64,000 nt of DNA from Amblyomma americanum (Eukaryota > Arthropoda > Arachnida > Ixodida > Ixodidae), in assembly GCF_052857255.1 (NCBI RefSeq), contig NC_135500.1, positions 103,730,048 to 103,794,047 of the forward strand, in the 5' to 3' direction. The notes below the pieces were generated by a model. The model made no database searches. It worked only from the letters and a program-made list of their open reading frames with translations, and was not told the origin of the DNA. Shown here in pieces: positions 30,760 to 41,094 of the stretch. Both the position numbers and the translations under genes were made by a program. Numbering within the stretch: position 1 is the stretch's first letter; each line of letters begins with the position of its first letter.

Positions 30760-32962
30760 TTAAAGGGACACTGAGGAGGAATTGAAGTTGGCTTGTATCG
30801 ATAGAATACCAGCTCCTGATCACAAAAACGCCGCTCTTACTGAAAACAAAGCTCTTGTAAGGTAGAAAATAGCAAGAACCAAAATACAGGTATCGCCGCC
30901 ACAGGCCAATCTCGCAAGTACAAGCGTGGTGACGCCATAGGACAAGAGCCGCCACCTTGGAGGCATTTTCCTTCCTGCATGTAGCGCGAATCTCTGATGC
31001 TGACAAAGGTAGGTTGCGCGGTTCAGTTTTGAAGCAAGTTTTGTTTTAAAATCAAAAGTGCACTTTTATCACACAAGGAAGGTAGGCAAAAGACAACCTG
31101 AATGTTGGAAGCAAAGAAAACCGATGCTTGGCGGCACCACAGGCGGCCAGGAGAGTTCCGATTTGTTCTGGCGCTTCGCGTCTATGAGCTTTGCGTGTCC
31201 CGTGGTTTGACTCGCCTCTATTTACTAGCGCCGAACAGCAGAGGAACTCCAAGTGCCGCTTCAAGTACTAGTTAACCTTTGAAGGAGCCTGTTAAGGCTC
31301 GATGAAAAGCTATGATGACACGATGGTCGGTGATCGTACAAGGCAGCACTTGTGTATTCGCACGCTCGCCCGGCGAAACATTCCCGACTGTACCAGTCAA
31401 CTTCAAACTACTTAACGGAAATCGTTTATTAGGGACGGGGGACAAGGTATAAGGCAGTTCAGAAAAATTGCTGATGGCCTAGCTCTGTTAGGCCAGAATA
31501 TACCTAGCGAAAGCACGGAGATTTGTGCATCAGAAGAGTGAATTCACTATATGTGCCTTTATTCATGGCTGCAACTTGAGCCGTCGTGACGGAGTAGTAG
31601 CGTCTCCGCCTCGAACGCCGAAGGCCCTGGTTCGATTCCGAACCTTAGCTCGGTACACTAGTTCTGTTTTTTTGATTCAGTGAGTGAGTGGGGGGTTTCA
31701 GTGGCTCCCATAGATGCCGCCGCCGAATACCTTGGTTAGCGTTCAAGCGCAGGCTCTGTTAAGGCGCGTTTGTGCTGCGGCGAGGCCCGCGCGCGCGCAG
31801 CACGGCGAAGTCACGTCGGTTAAAGCGAGACCCTCTATACTCCAACTGCGCTTGACCGCCGACGCGTTCAGCGGCTTCGGCGTACTCTGACCGCACTGGC
31901 GGGGAGACGGAGCATGTCTATTGCGCGCCGAGTGCGCCAGCCGCCGGCGGCCCGGCCAGACTGATTCGGCTCCGCGGCGAGGTGCACGTTTTGACGTAAT
32001 TCAATAGCTTCGGCAGTTGGGCGGGCTGTTCTGATCGAGCTCGTCTAATTTAATCCATTCACAGTACATATCTGAAGGTACATGCAAGTGGGCGAGAGAG
32101 CCCGATCCAGTGGACCCGTTGGATCTAGCGGAAGCCGTTGAAGCGTCGTGCGCCGGCTTTAGTTTCAAGCCTCCAACTTTAAACCCGACCGCCCTTGAGC
32201 ACCCATCCGTTTTTTTGTGGCAAAAAAATAAATAAATAACTTGGCCCTTGCAACCGTGGGAGACCTCGACGCCGCCTGCTGCGCCGTGCAACCGCACCGT
32301 TCAAGGAATCACAATCCGTTGGCCCCAAAGCCCCGGCCAGCCTCCGATGGGCGCAAGGCGCCAACCTTGTCCTGGCCCCTCGCGACTCCCCGCACTGGTG
32401 TTATGACATTTAGTTTGCAACGGCTGCTCACTGAGGAAGGGGGAAACGACCCGCCGGCGCCTAACCTAACCGTGCTCTCTTAAAAGCATCGCACGCTCTG
32501 TGAGGCGGAGGTCGCTGAAATGCAGGCAGTAGTCTTTGCGAAACAACATCGTCGGGTTCGGGAACGGGATCTATCGTAACGCTGGCAAGACGCCGGTGCA
32601 AACGTAAACAAAGCGACGGTAGCGACCCCCGATAGATGCATACAACGTGCGGCGGCGGTAGCTTTCATTTCGGCAGCTGCTAGACCGCACCGCTAGCCGC
32701 CAGAAATCACGGAGTCTCTGTTTACGTCACGTTTCACGTCACTCCGTCCTGTGGCGTCATAAGAGTTCTCCGTATCGTCATAAGAGTTCTCGAGTTTGAA
32801 TCGAAGCGGCGGGAAAAACTTTTTCAACTTCGAATCCAAATTTCTTTGAAATAAATGCATCTTTCGCTCCCGGACAAGCGGCAACAAAGCCATGAAATGC
32901 CGAACTATCAGATTTTGCTAACAAAAAAAAAATTGATAGGGTTCTCCGCAGTGTCCCTTTAA
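30760..32962. mobile_element. TTAA-flanked terminal-inverted-repeat element, non-autonomous
   Basis: A 2.2-kb insertion in gag of element D. It is bounded by TTAA on both sides (30,760-30,763 and 32,959-32,962) and begins and ends with inverted repeats AGGGACACTG(A/C)GGAG. TTAA target duplications are the hallmark of piggyBac-type transposons. No transposase frame is visible inside, so it would depend on one supplied elsewhere. Gag reads continuously if the element and one TTAA copy are ignored, showing exact insertion with no loss. It contains a tRNA-like segment near 31.6 kb. The piggyBac assignment is inferred from TTAA and the inverted repeats. Confidence 0.82.
31575..31650 (+). repeat. 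tRNA-like (pol III promoter-like) segment inside the TTAA element
   Basis: An A-box-like GACGGAGTAGTAGCGTC is followed about 30 bases later by a B-box-like GGTTCGATTCC. The spacing fits a tRNA-derived SINE head. No full cloverleaf could be drawn with confidence, so it is more likely a SINE head than a tRNA gene. Confidence 0.5.
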
Positions 32963-33590
32963 CACCGCGCATTAGGTGGCGCAGCTTTTTGGCTTCCGAC
33001 ATGGCTGGGTCAGCCCGTCGAAAGACACGAGTCATGTCTTCAACGTACATGGTAACCTTTTCATTGGGCATTTTCATGCGGGACTGCAGGTCGCGTTCAG
33101 CTCGCTCCCGACGATCAGCGCTGATGTAGGCGGCGAGAAGTTCACGTCGGAACTCAGGCAATGATGGAAGAGTGTTCTCACGGTTTTCGTACCACGTACG
33201 AGTACCGTCCTCCAAGCTGAAGATAACGTTCATCAGCTTGGCGGCGACACGTTAAGTGCGGTGACAGGTTCAAACTGGTGGAGCCAATCTTCCACGTCCT
33301 ACAGCTGAGTCCCGTGAAAGGATTTTAATAGCCGTGGGTTCTGGAGGGTATAGTACGCGGCGCCTTGCATTACTGGTTGAGGGGCAGGTGCCAAGGTAGA
33401 TTTCAATGGCATATGCTTACGAGGCAGTCAGCCAGGCGCGGAGGTAGTCTTCAGTGGCCCATGCTCAGGGGCAGTCCGAGATTTTGGCAGCTGACCCGTT
33501 GCACGGGCGTGTCGACAGGGAGATGTCGGGGGTCCACGGTGTAAGGAGGGGTGTGCCACATATTCCAGGGCGATTTACCCTGCGCATTCC
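32963..33590 (-). pseudogene. gag: gag N-terminal half of element D
   Basis: A frame at about 33,380-33,250 (ALNVSPP end) is followed by a stop and by the open stretch from 33,233: a DGTRTWYENRENTLPSL segment, FRRELLAAYISADRRERAER and DPAMSEAKKLRHLMRGV. This is capsid of the same style as element A gag. It is cut at 32,962 by the TTAA element and continues at 30,759. Confidence 0.82.
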
Positions 33591-33747
33591 GCGACAAAAT
33601 CTCACAAATAGATTCCGGAACCAAAAGGGCTAGGCACAGCCCGCAAGCAGTGAAGCATGGAGAGGTCCGGGGTCCTCGGTGTTAGGAGGGGTGTGCGACA
33701 TTTTCCAGGGCGATTTACCCAGTGCACTCCACCCCAAAATCTCACAA
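33529..33747 (-). repeat. Tandem duplication of LTR end plus leader in element D
   Basis: A unit of about 140 bp is present about one and a half times: GGGGTCC...TCTCACAA occurs at 33,529-33,608 and again at 33,669-33,747. Between them lies about 60 bp matching the end of the LTR (TTCCGGAACCAAAAGG...GCAAGCAGTG). The first copy on the - strand retains a primer-site-like GGGGTGGAGTGCACTGGGT. This resembles the LTR-end/primer-site duplication in element B. Confidence 0.75.
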
Positions 33748-34276
33748 GAGAGAGGGTTTATTGACGGGAAAGGCAGAGAGGTAGGCCTGAAAAATAAATA
33801 TCTGGCCTGCTACTCTACACTGGGGAACGGGAAGAGGAGAAAAGAGAGGGTCACGATGTGGAAGGTTGATGATGGGAGGAGGAAGATGAAAAAATACATA
33901 AAAAACAAGGCACACTTTCTAACATCAAACGCGAGGCAAGGTCCGTGTCGCTTGAAACGCGTGAGTGCAATCGCGTTGCCTGCACAAACAATCTGGCCAT
34001 GCGCCGAGGATCAAATCCTCCGAGAGGAGCCTTGTGTCCATAGACTTCAAAGCAGATGCGAGCATGAGTCTTTCATGTGTATATGCTGGACACGCCACTA
34101 AAACATGTTCTACAGTCTCTAGCACGCCACATGTGGTACAGTTTGGGGAGTCCGCTTGCCTTATTACGTTTAAGTACTTGCGTGTGAAGGCGACGCTTAA
34201 ACGTAATCTATAGATTATGTATGCAATAGGGCGTGGTATTCCTCGAGGAACAGAAAAGCTCATCACTGGATCTAGC
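33748..34276 (-). mobile_element. I-type LINE 3' fragment inserted at the element D LTR end
   Basis: A 5'-truncated LINE piece of about 530 bp ending AATAAACCCTCTCTC on the - strand. It is flanked by near-identical 7-bp repeats CTCACAA (33,741-33,747) and CTCAAAA (34,277-34,283). It encodes the C-terminus: a YIIYRLRLSVAFTRKYL helix and the zinc motif CTTCGVLETVEHVLVACPAY. Related C-termini occur in LINE E. It interrupts the last bases of the 5' LTR of element D. Confidence 0.8.
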
Positions 34277-34420
34277 CTCAAAAATAGGTTCCGGAACAAA
34301 AAGTGCTAAGCACAGGCAGCAGGCAGTACAGCAGTGTCCCAGCAGCAAGAGCACGCGCGTCTCTCAGTTCTATTTGCTCTAGGCGCCGCACGGGCACATC
34401 TGGCCGCAATATATACCACA
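34277..34420 (-). repeat. 5' LTR of element D (main part)
   Basis: It matches the 3' LTR at 24,454-24,636 over most of its length (GCGGCGCCTAGAGCAAATAG...GAGAGACGCGCGTGCTC...TTTTTGTTCCGGAACC). It starts near TGTGGTATATATTGC on the - strand, next to CR1-2 endonuclease sequence. The last few bases lie beyond the LINE fragment, at 33,741-33,747. Confidence 0.8.
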
Positions 34421-35255
34421 TGTTTGCACAGCTGATATTGCACCAGACCGTTTCAGGGAGACTGCAATCAAAAGCGACTGCTTTTATAGTGCTTTTCACA
34501 GCAATAGCCATGCCACCACCTCTGGAATCCCTGTCGCATCTAAACACCTTGCAGACAGGAGGAAAAATACTACTGTTACTAATGGCACTATGTAACAATG
34601 TTTCGGTCAAAATCAATACATCAGGGTTCTGAGAAACCAGTAGATACTCTAAATCAGTTGCTTTACTTGCTATACTACGGGTGTTTACAAGTAGAATTCT
34701 GAGCTATGACCGAGAAGAATCGCTTTCCGTGTCAGAAGCCTTGTCTGAAGCTTGCGACTGAAGCAATGCCTGCCTAGCAGTTCTTCCCCCTCTTTTTAAA
34801 TCGAAGAGCCTTATCTTGCTCAGTACGGTACAGACGCCGTTCATTCTTTTCATGATCCTAGACGTAGATATGATTGTCGATCTTAAGCTTATAATGTACC
34901 AGTTTTAGCTTGTTGCCGTTTTCTCGTTCCTTTTCACTGCTTTGCCATTGTTTTTTTTTCGTACTGCTACAGTTTCTTTAGCGTAGTCTTGACTTATGCT
35001 TATCGAGCTCCTTTTCAGCTTGCCGCAGTTCGCAGCACAGACTGTTTTTCTCGCGAATCATAAAAATGCATGATTACCGGCTGGGTACTGCTGTCTTTTT
35101 TCTTGCCAATACCGTGAATTTTGCCGATCGTGTTCACTTGTACTCTCAAGGTTCCTTTTAATATTCTCAATAACATCTTGTTTCAGGTTGCTGTCTGATT
35201 CACCCATGCTGTCATCTATTCCACAACACAAGAGATTATTGGATCGGCTTGTATT
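34421..35255 (-). pseudogene. CR1-2 ORF1 remainder and endonuclease start
   Basis: ORF1 downstream of 35,255 is broken over frames and I could not follow it. The endonuclease is recognisable from 34,616 by SRGGGMAIAVKS, the CR1-type block following the first catalytic motifs. The frame then runs into the LTR of element D, so the final residues of that open frame are LTR-derived. Confidence 0.7.
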
Positions 35256-35603
35256 TTAATACTCTACCAAATTATCCGCCTGATGATGAACAAGGAATTT
35301 TAGGGTTTGTACTCGCGTGTTCAATTCGGCAATCACTTTAACTGTAACGGTAATTTTATCGCACTTCTCAATCATTTGAGTCGTTCCAGCTCTTAATGCA
35401 TCTATTTTAGCATCTGATGAAGCCTGATTATCAATGATTAATTGCAACATTTCTACGGTTTTGGGCCCAGTATTTTCTTGAACATCTCCTGAAACCAACA
35501 GTGTCAACGCCATAGACCAAGTGTCACCCAAAAAAAATTCAGGTAACTGCGAGGGCACGGCAGGGCTAACAAAACCGGTTGTCACTTCTAAAAGTTGTAG
35601 CAT
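35256..35603 (-). pseudogene. CR1-2 ORF1 N-terminal part with 2A-like motif
   Basis: About 115 codons. A hydrophobic region, WSMALTLLVS, precedes GDVQENTGP (35,463-35,486), one residue off the GDVxxNPGP consensus (Thr replaces the first Pro). A helical, heptad-like stretch follows (MLQLIIDNQASSDAKIDALR). A +1/-1 shift separates this frame from the leader repeats upstream. The layout (leader, 2A-like, coiled coil) matches CR1-1. Confidence 0.75.
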
Positions 35604-35622
35604 TAGACAAGTAACGAACCTG

Positions 35623-35923
35623 CAACAGCTGTAACGTGCGCTTAGGCATGTTGTCGCTAGGCCAGGTGCCGCGCCCTCTGAAGCTTCCCTCGCTGCTTGG
35701 CTCCTTTTGTAGTCTGTCCACTGATGACGTCAGCGCCATCGACGAAAGACGATTCCTGAGCCGGACGCCGTCAATACCAAAGTCTTGATCAGGCGTGAAG
35801 AAAAGCAGTGCATAGTCCGGACTGCAGATTGACGTAGAGTTGACGAAAATCCATGGCAAAACCTGCAAGAGCAGTAACGTCCGCTTAGGCATGTTGTCGC
35901 TAGGCCAGGTGCCGCACCCTCAC
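35623..35923 (-). repeat. 243-bp in-frame tandem leader repeat of CR1-2
   Basis: A block containing TTAGGCATGTTGTCGCTAGG recurs at 35,641 and 35,884, exactly 243 bp (81 codons) apart. The upstream copy is cut at 35,923. Each copy opens with MPKRTLxLLQV, a short basic then hydrophobic leader, and the frame stays open through the repeat. As in CR1-1, the period is a multiple of three. Confidence 0.85.
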
Positions 35924-38157
35924 ATTTTGCCGAAGAAAAAGCCGACGAATTTTACACCTTGCACTCAGCAGTTGAAAATCACTTGATCCTTTATTTTTGT
36001 TGCTTCCAGAAACGACAACCGCGATGCAGTCCTTTTGAGGCTGGATTACATGCGCAATGAAACCACGCATCGCGTTCCGGCACACCCGAAAGAAAACAGC
36101 AAGTCCGCGGAGCGAAGCGCAGCTAGCCGCGATACCACCAGTCGTGCCCCTTGGCTTCGGATCACCTCAGCAGTGCGTCGCAAAATGCAGGGAGGAGGGA
36201 TATCGTTAAGCGCGCTTGCTGCCGCTGTGTTATGATGTGATGTCGCCTAGCACAAAGATTTTTAACGCCTCGCCGCTCCCGCTGCAATTGTTTTAGAATT
36301 ACTTTTGTTCTTTTGCAGACGCTTTCGAGCAAGCGCACAACTCTGCATATAAAACATGCCCCCTAAAATAAAAGTTACTAGAGCTAATAAACATGTCGTT
36401 AATTAAGGAACATTTAGAACATTGTGTCTTTCGACTGATACCGCCGCATCCCTAGAAAAACTGCAGGCCCAAAGTAATTAAAAAAGCGAACTTTTTTATT
36501 TTTTTCTCTGTAATAAATTCGTAGGGGCTGTTGTTCTGTTAGGTATCTAGGATGCAAGGGAAGTCTTGTGGATGTTTCACGATTGGTGGCCTGTCCCTCC
36601 GGGAAAAATAAATTTCGGCCGGGCAAGTTGTGGCGACCCATGCTTTCGTACTCCTGGTTCCAGTCATCCATATAATCTGTACTGTATAATCGCGAACAGT
36701 AAAAGGTTGTAGGCAATTGTATCTACAGTCATAGCACAATATGGACAGAAGGCCTGAAAGGTTGAATATTGGGACCATTTTTACTTCGCTTTTATTATTG
36801 ATATATGAAATTTACTTTCAACCAACACAACAGATATTACTATCCGCGTATGATTCTAGTTTTTTTCTATGGTCTTATTCGCCAGATATAATACTGACCA
36901 CGACATTCTGGTCTCAAGGACTGCATGAATGGCTATCCTGCAATGAGACAAAAATAAAAGAAACAAAACAAAATAAGTTGTTTCTCGTTTAAGCGGTTCA
37001 TTAGCGGGTGCAAATTTGAGCAACTTTAAGCTCTTGCACTTAAACTATGCAAATACCATCCTGCATTAAATTTCTGTGCGTATATTTTAAGAAAAAATTA
37101 TCGCAAAGCGAGCATGTAGCGAGCTTTTAACTGACGTTGGCAAAGCTGACTGACGCTCTGTGGCGCGTTCCAAGTGTATTACAATAAAACTTTCAGTGAG
37201 CATTCATTGTGGCTCGATAAACTCTGATATAAATAAGAGATTTTTTAATCTCGGGAGCCGCAGCTTTATACCCAATTTCATCAGGGCCGTAGGCTTGTAC
37301 AATGAACTGGACGACGTGACTGCTTGGGCTGCATTCTGCTTGCTAGAGTTGTTTTGGCTGCGCCTGTGCCAATCTTTCACACCAGTACCACAAGGTGGCG
37401 AGCCCATACGTGTCGCTCATGGGCAATGAGGGCTGGTGGCTGGCTGGAATAAACATACATAGGTCCCGCGAGGGTGCACTGCTGGCAAAACATTTGAGCT
37501 AGCCTTGTAATGCCTGAGTGGGCCCCTCGTCGGCAATTCACGGGCTTAAACTAACCGGAAAGCCCAACTAGGTCCCACCTCAGATACATGCGGGCAAAGA
37601 TGCAGGGTTTATTGCGAACTGCGCCTAACTCCAAAAGGGACTCTCCGCTCCCTGAGGGAGCCGCGGTGGCTTTGTGGGGGCAAATAGCTGGTATTTCTTC
37701 CTTCAGCCTACAAGGGTCCTGCGTAGAAAACAGAGGGAATAAGCTTTGGGCTTCACAGTGGGGAAGCGTTACAGGCATACAGTTCAGTCTTGCCTAAGCA
37801 ACACCTGCGACGGTCGAGCAGGGACTGGGTTTGGGGACATTTGCGATTCCCACGTCTTCCGCGCCTGTATTCTAAATCAGGCACGAAACGGCTAAGCATG
37901 GGCTGCATGGCGCTCGTGTGCATGAAAAATGGCTGTGTTTGATGGGGAAGTTGGGGTAAAAACAATAGGGGCTGCCCGTGCAGCATCCTGATGGAGCCAT
38001 TAAGGCTGTGTGTGGGCCAACACGTAGTATTGCGCATGCACCCTAAACAGATCCTGCGTAGAAAATACATGGCCTGTGAATGGGCAAATCAGTCATTCTC
38101 ACATCTTCATTTCCTCTATCTCAAATATTATATACCAATTTTTTTAATTATTTAATA
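35924..38157. other. No gene recognised
   Basis: About 2.2 kb beyond the 5' end of CR1-2. It is AT-rich at 36.3-37.1 kb and more GC-balanced at 37.3-38.0 kb. The short open frames show no domain and I see no repeat array. Confidence 0.45.
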
Positions 38158-38815
38158 CTGTTGGCCTCGCATTGAGGCCGTCACAGGATAGGGCTCGCAT
38201 ACATATGAAAAAGTGCAAAACAAAATTAAAAAAGAAAGAAACAGCAGAAAAAGAACTTTGTCACTTTTACACAAAGGTACATGTAAATCACAAATGGTGA
38301 CAGTGTTGTTAATAATTTTCAAAATGGTTTGTTAGCTTTGTCAGAAATGCTTCAGGGCACATCTCGTTCCCAATTTCACGAGGCGACATATTCCACTCAA
38401 GAGTCACATGTGGAAAAATGAAAATTTGAACGCATCACTACGGCATCTGTACTCAAATAGATCTTTTTTCATGTTTTGTTCTTGTGACACGCGTGTTAGG
38501 CTCAAGCAGATATGTAGTCTTATTAAGTTTTGTGCCATCATTCAAAAGGAGGAACAGCTACTTAAGTCGCAACAATCTGGCTCGTGTGTGGATCGTAGAG
38601 AGGCTTGCCTTTTGCAGAAGCAGGGGGGGGGGATTCATAACGACTGTATTTGATGAAAATAAATCGGACAGCTTTTCGCTGGACACTTTCTAATCTATCA
38701 ATATATTCCTTAGTGTAGGGCAGCCAGGTAATAATACCGTATTCAATGACAGAGCGAACAAGTGAAATGTATGCCAAAAGTTTTGTTTCCGGTGAAGCAA
38801 GTCGAAGGGAACGTC
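38158..38815 (-). mobile_element. CR1/L2-like LINE 3' fragment (CR1-3)
   Basis: The - strand encodes the C-terminal LINE region: AYISLVRSVIEYGIITWLPY, then YIDRLESVQRKAVRFIF (38,777-38,650), the RP-LEYA-VW / LE-VQ-RA-RFI block of CR1/L2 elements. Further C-terminal sequence is broken over frames to about 38,300, with a 3' UTR to about 38,160. The 5' part is missing. Confidence 0.8.
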
Positions 38816-38819
38816 TTAT

Positions 38820-38848
38820 CGTGTAAAGAGCAGAATGCTCTTTACACG
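38820..38848. repeat. Perfect 13-bp hairpin at the junction of two LINEs
   Basis: CGTGTAAAGAGCA and its exact reverse complement TGCTCTTTACACG are separated by GAA. It lies between the truncated 5' side of CR1-3 and the start of LINE H. Confidence 0.85.
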
Positions 38849-39240
38849 TGCTCTTATGGTGTAAAGGGCGTTTGGACCTTTAAGGCCCCTCGGTGGAGGC
38901 AACACACCACTTTGGCCCCAGCTTCCTGTAGACGGCACCACCAGCCTGGCCCGACCGGGGGAAATCGGCAGTCGCCTTTTCCTGTCCTCCCCTCTATCTT
39001 TCACTTTCCTATATTCTTTCTCACAACTCTGTTGTCGTCTCCTCTCTTAATTACTTTTTGCTTCTTCCTGGCGGCGATGGTTAACCTTGTGTGACCAACT
39101 ACCCTGAGTTGTGTCATATTGGGTTATAGTTAGGGTGTACAGTTGGCGTGGGCAATACTTGCTTGCAAGTTCCTGTCCCGTCCCTAAGTTGGGATCCATG
39201 GTGGGTGGCTGGCATCATGACCAAACATTAAACACACTTT

Positions 39241-40440
39241 ATGGCTCCCCCTTCCTCACAAAATGATCGCGCTCTAAAAAGAGTGCGAACTGAAGACATA
39301 ACTGCTCTGTGTTTCCAAAAAAATGAACATTACCCTAGGTATCATGTTGTACATAGTGAAGATCCAGAGCAACCAGCCAGAAAAATGTCTTCATTCATTG
39401 TTTCCAATTCTATTACTGACGCCCTGGGCCTCGGCTACAAGGTGACGAAGTTAGCCAGCAGCGACCTCCTCCTCCAAATCCGAGACAAAGCACAATAATC
39501 AAAACTCCCAACGTTAGTGTCCATCGGAGACATCAGTGTAACTGTAACTACCCACCGATCACTGAACACAGCCAAGTGATTAATACCTGAGCATGATTTC
39601 CTAAACTTTTCTGAAGAAGAGATGTTGGAGGGTCTGAAGGACCAGAACGTCACTGAAGCCCATCGTATCAAAATCCGAAAAGACGACAAGGAAGTACCAA
39701 CAAAACACATAGTCCTGCCCTTTGCCTCAAGCCAACTTCCCGAAACCATCGAAGTAGGATATCTTAAAATAAACATAAGACCATACATCCGAATCCCTAG
39801 ACGCTGCTTCAAATGTCAAAGATTTGGCCATTGCTCACAGAGCTGTCGTGGCCGCCAAACATGTGCCAAATGTTCGTCAAACAATCATTAATCCGGGGAC
39901 TGCAATGCTTCACCACTGTGCGCGAACTGGGAACGGGATTACCCCGCGTACTCGAGGTCGTGCCCAACCCGGAAGAGAGAGAAGGAAATAATAACCATAA
40001 AGACAAAGGAAAACATAACATATCAAGAAGCACGAACGAAAAAGACTCCCCTCAGCGTTCCAGTTCACAGCAAAAACAAATTTCGCCGATGTGGTGCGCA
40101 GGAGCGGCACGCCACACCAGGCTTCAGCCACTGCCTAGGCAAAGCCTGAGGCAGGGCCACTCGCCCACGGCAGACGCAACGAAGGCTGATCTGCCACCTC
40201 TGAACAAAGGCCCGCCGGCCCCTCAGTCGGCCGTCCGCAAGGCTTCCCCAGTCGGGAGAAGCCCACAAACTGTACACCCACGGGTTCACCGTGGAAGTCC
40301 AGAACCTCTAGTGAGGCGATGGGCACAACTCAGAACTTGCCTTTGCTGCAGCAGAGGCACAGCTTCCTGGAGCGAAAAAGAAAAATACCCCCGTATTGGC
40401 ACCCCAAAACCGGTTTCCTTAGTTTTAACTACTCATCAAG
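39241..40440 (+). pseudogene. ORF1 of LINE H (CCHC gag-like protein)
   Basis: Starts MAPPSSQNDRALKRVRTEDI at 39,241. One frame carries the protein to about 39,891 despite stops at 39,498, 39,580 and 39,891. It has an RNA-binding middle region (LEGLKDQNVTEAHRIKI, LPETIEVGYLKINIRPYI) and zinc knuckles near the end (CFKCQRFGHCSQSC, CAKCSSNN). After that the frame is lost in a low-complexity, Pro- and Ser-rich part. ORF1 proteins of this kind bind the LINE RNA. Confidence 0.8.
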
Positions 40441-40441
40441 C

Positions 40442-41094
40442 ATGGCGCTCCTTATACACTGGAACTGCCGAGGACTAATCAATAACTACGGTGACAAACA
40501 AGAGCTTTTAAACACAATGGCATTGTGTCCTTGGTGGCTTCATGCTTAAAGGAGACCAACCTAGGTCCAAGACAAAAACAAAATATTTTAAATAGGTACA
40601 ATGTCTTTCGGTGTGACCGAGAGCAAGCAAGTAAACTGTCTGGAAGTGTTGCTGGTGTCATCCAGAATGGTGTAGCAACCCGCGAGATCAAACTTAAAAC
40701 GAAATACGAAGCCGTCGCAGTCACTATCCTTCATTTTAAAACACTCACAATATGTACCACATATCTTGAGCCCAACCTAACAGTAAAACTGCATGATTGC
40801 AATCTCTTTTAGAACAGAGCCATGTCTGCTATTTGGTGAATTTAATGCCCACTCCCGCTTTTGGGGAAGTGCACACACTGATGCAAGAGGTCATATTTTA
40901 GAAGATGTTATACTAAGTAATAATGTTTGCCTACTAAACACCTTCAAAGGTACATACTGCTCTCCGAGCACGGGAAAAATGTGTTCCATAGATTTGTCTT
41001 CTAGTTCAACCTCTCTCTTTTGTGATTTTAAAAGGGATGTCATCGATTACCCGTACGGCAGCGATCACCTCCCTGTAATAATAAGCCTAACACC
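40442..41094 (+). pseudogene. ORF2 endonuclease of LINE H
   Basis: Starts MALLIHWNCRGLINN at 40,442. It shows LKETNLGPRQKQN (catalytic Glu), an FRCDRE segment, TICTTYLEP and FGEFNAHSRFWGS (where GDFNAH is usual). It ends with DYPYGSDHLPVIISLTP, the SDH catalytic block. It is broken by frameshifts near 40,545 and 40,800 and then by element C. Confidence 0.85.

Larger units (their letters stand above)
24454..34420 (-). mobile_element. Ty3/gypsy LTR retrotransposon D with three nested insertions
   Basis: A - strand gypsy element with the standard order gag, protease, RT, RNase H, integrase. It is inserted in the endonuclease of CR1-2. Without its insertions it would be about 5.1 kb. The insertions are an I-type LINE fragment at the 5' LTR/leader boundary (33,748-34,276), a TTAA-flanked element in gag (30,760-32,962) and LINE G with antisense U6 in protease (27,708-29,863). 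Reading frames resume across each insertion. The element is inactive: there are stops, the RT YxDD is YLHD, and part of the integrase core is deleted. Confidence 0.88.
34421..35923 (-). mobile_element. CR1-like LINE CR1-2, 5' half
   Basis: From the 5' end on the - strand: a 243-bp leader repeat (one full and one partial copy), ORF1 start with a degraded 2A-like motif, a broken ORF1 body, and the start of the AP endonuclease (MILTETLLHS, then SRGGGMAIAVKSTIKAVAFD and ETVWCNISCAN). It is cut at 34,421 by element D. The endonuclease continues at 24,453 with ILGTTYKPP. Confidence 0.82.
38865..41094 (+). mobile_element. I-type LINE H, 5' part
   Basis: This is the 5' part of a + strand LINE: a GC-rich untranslated leader, ORF1 with a zinc knuckle, and the AP endonuclease of ORF2 up to the insertion of LTR element C at 41,095. 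It continues at 46,398 with the connector, RT and RNase H. It has many stops and is old. Confidence 0.82.

Noticed and set aside
31575..31650. Functional tRNA gene in the TTAA element
   Set aside because: A and B boxes are present, but no full cloverleaf with a paired acceptor stem could be drawn; a SINE head is more likely.
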